Shown piece after piece: positions 8,641 to 16,947 of a stretch of 64,000 nucleotides of DNA. How positions within the stretch are numbered: the stretch's first letter is position 1; every line of letters starts with the position of its first letter. The position numbers and the translations under genes are program-made. The notes beneath the pieces were generated by a model that saw only the letters and a program-made list of their open reading frames with translations, did no database searches and had not been told where the DNA came from. Where the stretch lies: the NCBI RefSeq assembly GCF_937958655.1, contig NZ_CALGNH010000013.1, positions 1 to 64,000 of the forward strand, written 5' to 3'. Origin of the DNA: an uncultured Winogradskyella sp. GTDB taxonomy: Bacteria; Bacteroidota; Bacteroidia; Flavobacteriales; Flavobacteriaceae.

Positions 8641-9801
8641 TTATTGTTGTGCATATTTTGGAATACCCTGTACTTGGTTCCAAACTTTTATTTTGTCTTC
8701 TTTAGATATACCGCTTTTTACCTCAACAAAAATGCCGTCGCTTATACCTAAATCTACGTCTTTCCTTTCAAACTTTTGATCGCCAACTTCAATCTCTACA
8801 TAAGGTTCTTTTGTTTCCTTATCGTACTGAACTAAAGCCTCTTTAATAGCTAATACCTTTTCGGCTTTGTCTAAAATAATAGAAGCGTTTGCACTAAGAC
8901 CAGCTCTAATAAATATGGAGTCTATTTGTTTTAAGGTGCCTTTTATTTCAAACTGAATGGCTCCGTTTTCTGCAACTCCTTTTGGGGCAATGTAATCTAA
9001 AACCGCATCAAATTTTTCGTTTTCAATAGCGCCTACTGTGATTTCTAATGGCAAACCTTCTTTTATCTTACCAACTTCACTTTCGTCTACCTTACCTTCA
9101 AAAATCATTTTTTTCACATTTGCCAAAGATGCTATTGAGGTACCCTCATTAAAATTATTAGCTTCAATGACTTGGTTTCCTGCTTTTACTGGCACATCTA
9201 AAACCATCCCAGAAACCGTTGCTCTTACTTGGGTTTGTGCAATATTACCGAGGCCAGAGGTTGTTCCTGTTTTAATAATATCATAGTTTTGACGGGCCTG
9301 ATTAACACTAATTCTTGCCTGTTCTACCTGTTGCTTAGCTTGTAGATAGGTATTATTAACTTGGTCGAATTCATTGGCTGCAATCACTCCCTTATCAAAC
9401 AATTCCTTCTGACGATCGTAAATTGCCTTTTGAGTTTTGAAATTAATTTCAGCAGTTTGTAAAGCTGTTCTATTAGATGCGATATTATTTTTAGCATTGG
9501 TTAAATTAGAGACGTTTGGTATTACTTTAATCTGTGCAATTAAATCGCCTTGCTTTACATACTCACCAGCTTCAACATAAACTTCTTCCACTACGCCAGA
9601 GATATTTGGCTTTATTAAAACTTCTTCTTTTGGAACGATACTACCCGTCGCAACGGTTTTTACGACTATGGTTTGCTCTGTTGCAGACTCTGATGCATAG
9701 GTTATTGGATCTTCTTGGTTTTTTTGCCACAAGTAAAATAATGCTGCACCAAATGCTACAACAATAATGATGAGTAAGATTATGGTTTTTGTTCGTTTCA
9801 T
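8641..9801 (-). CDS. Periplasmic membrane-fusion protein (HlyD/MacA type), first copy
   Basis: This 386-residue protein has an N-terminal membrane helix (IILLIIIVVAFGAALFYLW), a lipoyl half motif (TGSIVPKEEVLIKPNISGVV...GDLIAQIKV), a long alpha-hairpin (about 95-180), the second lipoyl half (ATVSGMVLDVPVKAGNQV) and beta-barrel domains. It follows the second permease by 19 bases, the normal place for a MacA-type partner of these permeases. It differs clearly from the downstream paralogue at 5939-7243, so the pair is not a recent duplication. The substrate cannot be deduced. Confidence 0.92.
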   Translation of the reverse strand: MKRTKTIILLIIIVVAFGAALFYLWQKNQEDPITYASESATEQTIVVKTVATGSIVPKEEVLIKPNISGVVEEVYVEAGEYVKQGDLIAQIKVIPNVSNLTNAKNNIASNRTALQTAEINFKTQKAIYDRQKELFDKGVIAANEFDQVNNTYLQAKQQVEQARISVNQARQNYDIIKTGTTSGLGNIAQTQVRATVSGMVLDVPVKAGNQVIEANNFNEGTSIASLANVKKMIFEGKVDESEVGKIKEGLPLEITVGAIENEKFDAVLDYIAPKGVAENGAIQFEIKGTLKQIDSIFIRAGLSANASIILDKAEKVLAIKEALVQYDKETKEPYVEIEVGDQKFERKDVDLGISDGIFVEVKSGISKEDKIKVWNQVQGIPKYAQQ

Positions 9802-9820
9802 TGATTATTGATTAATTATT

Positions 9821-11080
9821 TTATTCTGTTCTTAATGCGTCAACAGGTTTCATTTTTGTAGCTCTATTGGCTGGTATTAATCCTGCTAATAAACCCGAAA
9901 CCACTAATATTATTAAAGCTGTAAAAACTACTTGCATGCTAACACTAGGATTAGCAAAATTTTCTACAGGACCTACATTATCTAAAATTGTATTCATTAT
10001 CCAAATAACTAGTGCGGCAAATGATACTCCGAGCATACCAGACAGTATGGTTAGCACTAAACTTTCTTGCAGTATTTGACCTTTTATCATCCATGGAGTC
10101 GCTCCCAACGCACGTCTTACTCCGATCTCTTTTGTACGTTCCTTAACTACAATGAGCATAATATTATTAATACCAATAATACCAGACATAAGGACCAAAG
10201 CTCCTACAAAATAACCGACTATAGATAGTATTGAAAAAAGACCATTAATACGACCAAACTGTTCTGATAAATCAAAATGACCAATAGCCCGTTCGTCTTC
10301 TGGATGGATTTTGTGTCTAAACTTCATTAAATCGAAAACCTGTTTTTTAATACTGGTAATAGACACACCGTCTACAGCAGTTATGGCCATCCACCCAACG
10401 CTCTCACCTCTATTAAAGGCTTGCCCAAAGGTTGTAAAAGGAGTATAGATTGTACTTGCATCTTGCTCGTCGTCACCTTGACTGTTAGTCATTTTAAAAG
10501 TACCTACAACTAAAAAGTTAACTCCATTAATTTTTACATAAGTTCCTAAAACATCCTCGTTCTTATCATAAAGACTTTTTACTACACCTGTTCCAATAAC
10601 ACAAATTTTTCGTTTGTTGTTTATATCTGAATAACTTAAAAACCGCCCTTGAAGAATATCCATAGGTTGCTGATTAATATATTCTGGATAATCACCATAA
10701 ATCTCAAATGCACCAGTTTTTGTCCCTCTAACAACATTATTATTACCTCTAAAGCCGCCTAATTGATTTCTCGGAGATACGTACTTAAGATTTGGAATCT
10801 CAGATTTAATGGCGGCAACATCTCCTATTTTATAATTAAAATATCTGCCTTTTGGAAGACCTTTATAAGGCTTAGAAGTGCCTTGAGTCCACATAAACAT
10901 AGAATTTGTGGCAAAATCACCAAAATCTGCGGTAACACCATTTCTTAAACCATTAGTTAAAGCCAGTAGTAAAACTAAAATAGTTATACCCCAAAAAACA
11001 CCAAATGCGGTTAATGCTGTTCTAAATTTGTTAGCATTTAAGGCTTCTAATATTTCGTCCCAACGATCTCTGTTAAACAT
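9821..11080 (-). CDS. MacB-type ABC transporter permease 2
   Basis: MacB-type permeases transmit ATP-driven motion to the periplasm rather than moving substrate through the membrane. This 419-residue protein has an N-terminal helix after MFNRDRWDEILEALNANKFRTALTAFGVFWG, a periplasmic core domain of about 230 residues, and three C-terminal FtsX helices. It carries the signature NNIMLIVVKERTKEIGVRRALGATP, which couples to the ATPase. It lacks its own nucleotide-binding domain and depends on the ATPase two genes upstream. It starts one base after permease 1. The two permeases are similar but distinct and probably form a heterodimer. Confidence 0.93.
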   Translation of the reverse strand: MFNRDRWDEILEALNANKFRTALTAFGVFWGITILVLLLALTNGLRNGVTADFGDFATNSMFMWTQGTSKPYKGLPKGRYFNYKIGDVAAIKSEIPNLKYVSPRNQLGGFRGNNNVVRGTKTGAFEIYGDYPEYINQQPMDILQGRFLSYSDINNKRKICVIGTGVVKSLYDKNEDVLGTYVKINGVNFLVVGTFKMTNSQGDDEQDASTIYTPFTTFGQAFNRGESVGWMAITAVDGVSITSIKKQVFDLMKFRHKIHPEDERAIGHFDLSEQFGRINGLFSILSIVGYFVGALVLMSGIIGINNIMLIVVKERTKEIGVRRALGATPWMIKGQILQESLVLTILSGMLGVSFAALVIWIMNTILDNVGPVENFANPSVSMQVVFTALIILVVSGLLAGLIPANRATKMKPVDALRTE

Positions 11081-11081
11081 A

Positions 11082-12326
11082 TTACTCGTCTCTTAAGGCT
11101 ACAATTGGTTTTATCTTTGCTGCGCGATAGGCTGGTATAAAACCAGCTACTGCACCAGCGATAACAAGAAGAAAAACCGTGGTTAGTGCTATGTTAAAAT
11201 CTACCTGAGGGTATTTTATAAAATCACTATCTATTTGAGGGCCGACAACTTCTAAAAGTCCCAATCCAAATATTAATCCAAATAAACCTGAGAACATAGT
11301 AACAAATACAGCCTCTTGTAAAATCATACTTACAATAGACATGGGAAGTGCTCCTAATGCTTTACGAATACCTATTTCCTTTGTACGTTCTTTTACAATA
11401 ATTAGCATAATATTTCCAACTCCTACAATACCTGCTATAATTGTACCTATACCAACAAACCAAAATACTCCCTGAATAGTAGCTATTAAAGAGAATATTT
11501 TTTTGGCTTCTTCTAAAGTATTATTAACTCTTACTGCACTTTGATCCTCTGGAGATATAGTATGAATTTCTTTAATTTGAGATTCTATTCCTTCGGCAAT
11601 AGCATAAGATTGGGCTACAGCTTCGTCAAAATTATCCGCCATTTTTACGGTAAATGCCATGTTCCTAATATTATCTCCTGCATTAAATATTTGTTGCGCT
11701 GTTGAAACCGGAATATAAACTTGACTTTCTTCTCTGTCACCACCTGGGTCAAAGAATACACCAACTACCTTAAAGTTGATTCCGAAAATTTGAATGTTCT
11801 TATCTATAGCATCCTCATCTTTAAATAAGTCTTTCTTCATTTTATTACCAATAACAGCCACTTTTTTATGATTTGCTAAATCAGATTCGTTTATAAAACG
11901 ACCAGTACCTATATCTGCGTTCTCTATAAATTGATTATCTGGCAATGTCCCTCTAATACGGTAGTTACCTGTTTCGTTTTTATAGTTAACTGAACCGCCC
12001 CAAATCATATAATCTCTAGTTCTGTACTCTAATTGGTGATCATATTTTTGCTCTACAGCTTCAAAACTTGAATTTTTCAATTGAATCCTCCGACCCGGAT
12101 TAAGGCCTTTGTAACCTTTTGAAGTCACACCTGTCCATACCGAAATTCTGTTAGTGGCATCTTGCTCAAACTCCGATCTTACACCATTTTCTATACCTTT
12201 ACTAAAACCAAGTAGGATGACAAGAATAAATATGCCAGAGGCTACGGAAAGCCCTGTAAGAAACGTACGTAATTTATTTTTACGTAAGGTCTCAAATATT
12301 TCTTGCCAACGCTCAATATCAAACAT
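11082..12326 (-). CDS. MacB-type ABC transporter permease 1
   Basis: The 414-residue protein has the same layout as permease 2: an N-terminal helix (RTFLTGLSVASGIFILVILLGF), a periplasmic core domain, and three FtsX helices with the coupling motif NIMLIIVKERTKEIGIRKALGALP. Its start overlaps the end of the ATPase gene by eight bases, which suggests translational coupling. With permease 2 and the separate ATPase it would form a four-part version of MacB in which ATPase and membrane parts are separate polypeptides. Confidence 0.93.
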   Translation of the reverse strand: MFDIERWQEIFETLRKNKLRTFLTGLSVASGIFILVILLGFSKGIENGVRSEFEQDATNRISVWTGVTSKGYKGLNPGRRIQLKNSSFEAVEQKYDHQLEYRTRDYMIWGGSVNYKNETGNYRIRGTLPDNQFIENADIGTGRFINESDLANHKKVAVIGNKMKKDLFKDEDAIDKNIQIFGINFKVVGVFFDPGGDREESQVYIPVSTAQQIFNAGDNIRNMAFTVKMADNFDEAVAQSYAIAEGIESQIKEIHTISPEDQSAVRVNNTLEEAKKIFSLIATIQGVFWFVGIGTIIAGIVGVGNIMLIIVKERTKEIGIRKALGALPMSIVSMILQEAVFVTMFSGLFGLIFGLGLLEVVGPQIDSDFIKYPQVDFNIALTTVFLLVIAGAVAGFIPAYRAAKIKPIVALRDE

Positions 12327-13020
12327 GTGCTGAGGCTCTAACTTGTTCTACTTTACTATCGTCTATAATAACACCATCTTTAAGATTAACAATACGTTTT
12401 GTCATCTGTGCAATATCGGGCTCGTGCGTAACTACTAATATCGTTTTACCTTCATCATTTATGCCTTGTATTAAATCCATAACTTCATAAGAGGTTTTTG
12501 TATCTAAAGCACCTGTTGGCTCATCTGCGAGTAGTACTTTTGGGTCACTGGCTAAAGCTCTGGCTATTGCTACACGTTGTTTTTGCCCACCTGAGAGTTC
12601 GCTTGGTAAATGATGAGACCAATCTGCTAAACCCACTTTTTCTAGATAATGCATAGCTTTTTCTGTACGTTCATTTCTTTTTATACCCTTGTAGTATAGT
12701 GGCATAGACACATTATCTAGCGCACTTTTGTAATTGATAAGGTTAAAAGATTGAAAGATGAAACCTAAGAATTCGTTTCTGTACTTTGCGGCTATTTTTT
12801 CATTTAGACCTCTTATTGGCACACTGTCTAAAACATATTGACCTTCATCAGCCTCATCAAGCATTCCTAAAATATTGAGTAAGGTAGATTTTCCTGAGCC
12901 TGAAGATCCCATAATTGAAACTAGTTCTCCTTCTTCAACATTAAAATTAATACCTTTTAGAACGTGAAGCGAATTGCTTCCCATTTGATAAGATTTGTGT
13001 AAATCTTTAATTTGTATCAT
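12319..13020 (-). CDS. MacB/LolD-type ABC transporter ATP-binding protein
   Basis: This cytoplasmic ATPase drives the two adjoining permeases. It has Walker A (GSSGSGKST), a Q-loop region, the signature LSGGQKQRVAIARA, Walker B (VLLADEPTGALD) and the H-loop (VVTHEPD). The ORF track starts at 13053, but the stretch MCIIASINHHH is not family-like; the ATG at 13020 begins MIQIKDLHKSYQMGSNSLHVLKG, the normal LolD/MacB start, giving 233 residues. It is the first gene of the operon; a perfect 9-6-9 dyad lies about 53 bases upstream of this start. Confidence 0.94.
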   Translation of the reverse strand: MIQIKDLHKSYQMGSNSLHVLKGINFNVEEGELVSIMGSSGSGKSTLLNILGMLDEADEGQYVLDSVPIRGLNEKIAAKYRNEFLGFIFQSFNLINYKSALDNVSMPLYYKGIKRNERTEKAMHYLEKVGLADWSHHLPSELSGGQKQRVAIARALASDPKVLLADEPTGALDTKTSYEVMDLIQGINDEGKTILVVTHEPDIAQMTKRIVNLKDGVIIDDSKVEQVRASAHV

Positions 13021-13072
13021 GTGATGATGGTTGATTGATGCAATAATACACAAAACATTACCTGACTTGTGC

Positions 13073-13096
13073 TAAGTAATTGTTAAGAATTACTTA
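13073..13096 (-). promoter_or_regulatory. Perfect 9-bp inverted repeat, candidate operator of the efflux operon
   Basis: TAAGTAATT - GTTAAG - AATTACTTA is a perfect palindrome with a six-base spacer. It lies 53 bases upstream of the ABC ATPase start and about 49 bases beyond the end of the preceding small membrane gene. No T run follows on either strand, so it does not look like a terminator. A repressor or two-component response-regulator site is an inference; no regulator gene lies nearby. Confidence 0.45.
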
Positions 13097-13144
13097 CAAC
13101 GACTATGTTAGTAAGACTATTGAGAATAAAAAATGTTACAGTTT

Positions 13145-13378
13145 TTAATCCAATTTTTTAGCGGTACTAGATTTACTGTAGGTTCTGTATACAAAATACC
13201 CTATAGTTGCTACTAAGACGTATGGCATTACCATAAGAAACATTATACCATCGTTAATACCTTCTGCTGCGGATTGGTCTTCTCCACTTTCTAAAACTGC
13301 TCTGCACATAGCGCATTGGGCATTGGTCTTTATAAAAAAGAGCATTGCGCATACAGTAAGAATAATTTTACGATACAT
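13145..13378 (-). CDS. Small membrane protein at end of oxidase-assembly cluster
   Basis: The track gives 99 residues from a codon inside the DUF420 gene; the ATG at 13378 directly starts a signal peptide (MYRKIILTVCAMLFFIKTNAQ), so I read 77 residues. The mature part has a cysteine pair right after cleavage (CAMCRAVLES), a short acidic loop and one membrane helix (IMFLMVMPYVLVATIGYFVY). It begins two bases after the DUF420 stop and is therefore co-transcribed with DUF420 and SCO genes. The CxxC next to the membrane in this context would fit a copper or thiol role, but this is inference. I do not recognise a named family. Confidence 0.75.
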   Translation of the reverse strand: MYRKIILTVCAMLFFIKTNAQCAMCRAVLESGEDQSAAEGINDGIMFLMVMPYVLVATIGYFVYRTYSKSSTAKKLD

Positions 13379-13380
13379 AA

Positions 13381-13926
13381 CTAAGCATAGTAAGGTGAAA
13401 TCATAAGGTAAACGACAACTCCTGTTACGGCTACGTATAGCCAAAGTGGAAATGTAATCTTTGCAATTTTTTTGTGTCGTTCTATATTATTAGTTATTGC
13501 TCTTACATAGGTTATAAGCACAAATGGTATAATCACTATTGATAGTAAAATATGAGTGATTAGCACAAAATAATATATGTATTTAATTACTCCTACTCCT
13601 CCAAATTTTGTGGAATCACTCGTCATGTGGTACGCTACATACATTACTAAAAAAGATACCGAAAGTGCAATGGCAAACTTCATTAGCTTTTCGTGTAATT
13701 TTCTATTCCCCTTTTTTATCATTACTACAGCAATAACTAATACAATTGCTGTAAGCCCATTTACTGATGCATAGATTGGCGGTAAAAAACGTAACGGTTC
13801 AACATCAAAGCCTAGGCGTTTTAAGTTAATTCCAAACAACAAAGCTACTGCAATAGGGATTACTACAGATAAAATAACAATCCATTTATTGTATTTTTTT
13901 TCTTTTTCTAAATTAACCTCATTCAT
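13381..13926 (-). CDS. DUF420 membrane protein, probable cytochrome oxidase assembly factor
   Basis: The 181-residue protein has five predicted membrane helices (IVILSVVIPIAVALLFGI, PIYASVNGLTAIVLVIAVV, FAIALSVSFLVMYVAYHM, IYYFVLITHILLSIVIIPFVL, ITFPLWLYVAVTGVVVYLMI). The histidine-containing pattern (KLHEKLMKFAIALS, AYHMTSDSTKFGG, THILLS, ERHKKIAKITFPLWLYV) is the DUF420 pattern, related to CtaM-like oxidase assembly proteins. It lies two bases after the SCO gene, next to oxidase subunit and heme O synthase genes, which supports a role in aa3 oxidase biogenesis, probably heme or copper insertion. The biochemical role in this phylum is not established as far as I know. Confidence 0.88.
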   Translation of the reverse strand: MNEVNLEKEKKYNKWIVILSVVIPIAVALLFGINLKRLGFDVEPLRFLPPIYASVNGLTAIVLVIAVVMIKKGNRKLHEKLMKFAIALSVSFLVMYVAYHMTSDSTKFGGVGVIKYIYYFVLITHILLSIVIIPFVLITYVRAITNNIERHKKIAKITFPLWLYVAVTGVVVYLMISPYYA

Positions 13927-13928
13927 GT

Positions 13929-14675
13929 TTACTCATTCAATAATTTAGCAATGTCTTCTTTTAAGATTGATATTTGTTCTTTTTCGCCATCATCTTCTTG
14001 CTCTTCCTCACTTACCACACCTCTATAGTATATCATTGGATTGCCAAAGGCATCTTTTCGGCTTCTTATAAAACCCTCTTTATCTATTAGTGCAAAATTA
14101 CCCGAATGTTCAAATCCACCCTCAACTTCTGCATTTTTACCTGCATAAATGGTAAACCCATTATTAGCTAAATCGTATATAGTCTTCTCTTTACCTGTCA
14201 TAAAATGCCAGTTGGGATTGGAAACTTTATATTTCTCTGCATACGCCTTAAGCACCTCTGGTGTATCCATCTCTGGGTTGATGGTAAATGATGCCACACC
14301 AAAATCATTAAAATCTTTAAACTCATCTTGAATATCAACTAGGTTTCTACTCATTCTTGGACAAATTGTTGGGCAGGTTGTAAAGAAAAACTCCACTATA
14401 TAAACTTTACCTAAATAATCTGCATTGGTAATTGTTTTTCCGTCTTGATTAACAAAACTAAACGCTGGTACTTTTTTAGGCTGGTTGTTAATCTCTAAAT
14501 AAGCTAAATCACTTTTATTGGTCCTAGTTGAGGTCGATAATTCTTGGCTTCGACTTTCATCTCTTGTAATATCATCTTTACTTACGCGATCTATAATTTT
14601 TGGAATAAATATTATCCCAAATACTAAGAGTATAAATGCGATACCGCCGTAAGAATAATTTGTTGTTTTACTCAT
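13929..14675 (-). CDS. SCO1/SenC-family copper chaperone for cytochrome oxidase
   Basis: SCO proteins bind copper and help build the CuA site of oxidase subunit II. The 248-residue protein has an N-terminal membrane anchor (YGGIAFILLVFGIIFIPKII) and a thioredoxin-like domain with the metal-binding CxxxC (TTCPTICPRMSRNL) and the distal histidine (FEHSGNFALIDKEGFIRS), so all three copper ligands are present. A glutamate-rich segment near the C-terminus (SEEEQEDDGEKEQ) looks like a lineage-specific addition. Its start overlaps the preceding gene by eight bases, and DUF420 follows after two bases. Confidence 0.94.
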   Translation of the reverse strand: MSKTTNYSYGGIAFILLVFGIIFIPKIIDRVSKDDITRDESRSQELSTSTRTNKSDLAYLEINNQPKKVPAFSFVNQDGKTITNADYLGKVYIVEFFFTTCPTICPRMSRNLVDIQDEFKDFNDFGVASFTINPEMDTPEVLKAYAEKYKVSNPNWHFMTGKEKTIYDLANNGFTIYAGKNAEVEGGFEHSGNFALIDKEGFIRSRKDAFGNPMIYYRGVVSEEEQEDDGEKEQISILKEDIAKLLNE

Positions 14676-15375
14676 TGTTTATTAAATCTTTTTCGCGTCT
14701 CTTGTTGGATTCATCAAAATCGCCTTTGCGCTTGTCTCTATATTCTTTAAATAAAACACGCATATCTTCTGCTGCCATTTTATTTTTTAACTCAGATACT
14801 TGTGTGCAATCATAGTCAAAAAGACCATAGATAGGCACCTTAGTTTCCTTTTCTTTTTCGGTTCTATCATCAATTCTACCTCTTTGATTTAGGTCTCTAT
14901 CTACAATATAAACTGAATTAGTTCCTAAGTTTGAAGTGAGTTGAACTTCTGATCGCAGGGCATTAAAAATGCTTCTTATTTCCCTTTCATCTGTGTATAG
15001 TAGGTGCCAAAACCTAAGATCTTCGTAAGACTTTATTTCTTTAAGCAATGCCTCGGCTTCCAATTTGGCTTCGGGTGGCAACAATACTACAACCTGAAAG
15101 GATTTAAAACCTTTATTTATATCGTAAACAAGCTCTTTTAAATTTAATGCTGCTGTTGCATGATCATTTGGTTTTTTACCCCAAAAAGAGAGTACCGTTA
15201 AATGGTCTTTAAGCTGAATATTATTTTTATTGTTGGCTAACTCCGTAATATTCTCTTTTACGATATCTAGTGGATTATAGTTATCCTTAGAAAGTAGCAT
15301 CACTATAATAAAAGCTACGGGAAGAAAGAATAATATACTTAGAATTAAATAGCGACTTTGCTTACTTACTTGCAT
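14668..15375 (-). CDS. Membrane-anchored thioredoxin-fold-like protein of unknown function, upstream of SCO
   Basis: This 235-residue protein has one N-terminal membrane helix (YLILSILFFLPVAFIIVMLLS) and a periplasmic domain. The domain pattern (KDHLTVLSFWGKKPNDHATAALNLKELVY, then FQVVVLLPP, FWHLLYT, SVYIVDRDLNQRGRIDDR) resembles a thioredoxin/SCO fold without the CxxxC; the only cysteine is in FDYDCTQ. It overlaps the SCO gene by eight bases, so the two products may work as a pair. I infer an accessory role in oxidase assembly from context. It starts just after a terminator and behind a TATTTTTG (15380-15387) that could be its -7 element. Confidence 0.7.
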   Translation of the reverse strand: MQVSKQSRYLILSILFFLPVAFIIVMLLSKDNYNPLDIVKENITELANNKNNIQLKDHLTVLSFWGKKPNDHATAALNLKELVYDINKGFKSFQVVVLLPPEAKLEAEALLKEIKSYEDLRFWHLLYTDEREIRSIFNALRSEVQLTSNLGTNSVYIVDRDLNQRGRIDDRTEKEKETKVPIYGLFDYDCTQVSELKNKMAAEDMRVLFKEYRDKRKGDFDESNKRREKDLINNE

Positions 15376-15388
15376 ATTACAAAAATAA

Positions 15389-15416
15389 AAAAGGTGGTTT
15401 TAAAAAACCACCTTTT
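15389..15416 (-). terminator. Terminator after cytochrome oxidase subunit IV
   Basis: Read on the minus strand, AAAAGGTGGTTT pairs with AAACCACCTTTT and is followed by a T-rich run. It separates the ctaB-cox3-cox4 transcript from the SCO/DUF420 genes, though some read-through into these is likely. Confidence 0.85.
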
Positions 15417-15443
15417 ACTATTATTTAACTCAATATTTTGAGT

Positions 15444-15890
15444 TTAAAAATCACGTTTTATTAATGCGTCCTCTGTAAAATAAACCTCATATACATAACC
15501 CCCTTCTTGTAATAAGATAAATATTAAGTAGCAAATTAAAAAGACTGATGTCCAAACTACCATGCGTCTAAGGGCTTTGGTCTCATCTCTCATGTGCATA
15601 AAGTCCCATGTGATGTAATACGCTTTTACAATAGTTAAAAGGATGAAGATTAAATTTAAAGGCTTCATGTAAACAAATGGTGACAAAATAATATTACCAA
15701 TTGTTGCAAAAAATCCACCTTCGAGAGGATCTATCCAAGTGTGCATTAACACATCTGGTTTGTAAATACCTAATACAACTTCTATTGCTGTAACAAAAGT
15801 TAAGAAGGCTAATACTCCCCATATTTTTTGTGTATTAGACTTAAATTTCCAAAGTCCTCTAAATATTTCTAATTTATGCTCGTGTGCCAT
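15444..15890 (-). CDS. Cytochrome c oxidase subunit IV-type small membrane subunit
   Basis: The 148-residue protein has three to four membrane helices (IWGVLAFLTFVTAIEVVLGIY, FATIGNIILSPFVYMKPLNLIFILLTIVKAYYI, MVVWTSVFLICYLIFILLQ) and an HMRDETKALRRMV loop, matching the prokaryotic cytochrome oxidase subunit IV (COX4_pro/CyoD-like) type. Subunit IV stabilises the core oxidase and takes no direct part in catalysis. It lies 19 bases after the larger subunit III gene and ends the transcript at a terminator. Confidence 0.85.
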   Translation of the reverse strand: MAHEHKLEIFRGLWKFKSNTQKIWGVLAFLTFVTAIEVVLGIYKPDVLMHTWIDPLEGGFFATIGNIILSPFVYMKPLNLIFILLTIVKAYYITWDFMHMRDETKALRRMVVWTSVFLICYLIFILLQEGGYVYEVYFTEDALIKRDF

Positions 15891-15909
15891 AACTTATTCT
15901 TAAATGCTG

Positions 15910-16911
15910 TTATACTAAATAGAAGAATGTAAATACAAATACCCAAACTAAATCGACAAAGTGCCAGTAAAGTCCAACTTTTTCAACCATTTCATAGCTT
16001 CCTCTTCGCTCATAAGTTCCTAGAATAACGTTGAAAAAGATAATGATATTGATAACGACTCCTGAAAATACGTGGAATCCATGGAAACCAGTAATAAAAA
16101 AGAAAAAGTCTGCAAACAACGCAGTACCATATTCATTAACCTTAAGATTAGCACCTTTAACTACTAGCTGTCCATTATTTTTAACCCACTTAAGAGATTC
16201 CTCTCTAGAAAGTACTGTTTTGTGACCTTCATCATTTATTTCTTGAGTTCTTACTAAGATATTACTATTAGCAGCTAAACCTTCGTAAATTTCATTAACA
16301 CTATAAGGTGGTAAAGGATCTTCGGTAACAAACCATAAGCCGTTCTTTCTTTGGTGTTGCGTGCGTTCGGTTGAGTGATGTACTGCAAAGTCATCTATTG
16401 AAATGCGTTTAAATTTATCTTCGCCATCTACCGTTACATATTCTCCAAATTGCAAAATATTTCCACCTTTTGTTTGTACTGCACCATAATCTCCTTGGAT
16501 AAATGTTGCCCATTCCCATGCTTGTGATCCAACAAAAATAGCTCCACCAATAATGGTTAAAAACATGTACAATGTTACTTTGACCTTGTTCATGTGGTGA
16601 CCTGCATCTACAGCTAGCACCATAGTTACAGAAGACATAATAAGTACAAATGTCATAAAGGCTACATAGATCATAGGTAATTCTTGACCATGCAAAAAAG
16701 GTACGTGTGTAAACACCTCATCTGCTATAGGCCATTCCTTAATAAATTTAAATCTCGAAAAGCCATAAGCCGCTAAGAAACCAGAAAATGTTAGTGCATC
16801 AGAAACGATGAAAAACCACATCATCATTTTTCCATAACTTGCTACTAGAGGCTTATTTCCGCCTCCCCAGGTTTTTCCTTCTGTGCCAGTACTTGCTACT
16901 GTAGAATCCAT
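15910..16911 (-). CDS. Cytochrome c oxidase subunit III, long form with soluble insert
   Basis: Subunit III has no redox centre but stabilises the core and the proton uptake path. The protein shows the family's helices (MMMWFFIVSDALTFSGFLAAYG, MIYVAFMTFVLIMSSVTMVLAV, VTLYMFLTIIGGAIFVGSQAWEW, FFFFITGFHGFHVFSGVV, LYWHFVDLVWVFVFTFFYL). The HFVDLVWVFVF end and the GFHGFHV motif are diagnostic. At 333 residues it is far longer than usual subunit III proteins because of a polar segment at about 140-260 between helices (from GGNILQFGEY to LKVNEYGTAL). The neighbour at 16948 is a second, compact subunit III-type protein. Confidence 0.92.
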   Translation of the reverse strand: MDSTVASTGTEGKTWGGGNKPLVASYGKMMMWFFIVSDALTFSGFLAAYGFSRFKFIKEWPIADEVFTHVPFLHGQELPMIYVAFMTFVLIMSSVTMVLAVDAGHHMNKVKVTLYMFLTIIGGAIFVGSQAWEWATFIQGDYGAVQTKGGNILQFGEYVTVDGEDKFKRISIDDFAVHHSTERTQHQRKNGLWFVTEDPLPPYSVNEIYEGLAANSNILVRTQEINDEGHKTVLSREESLKWVKNNGQLVVKGANLKVNEYGTALFADFFFFITGFHGFHVFSGVVINIIIFFNVILGTYERRGSYEMVEKVGLYWHFVDLVWVFVFTFFYLV

Positions 16912-16947
16912 AGAAATTATTTAATTTTTAAGATTGGACAAAAATAA

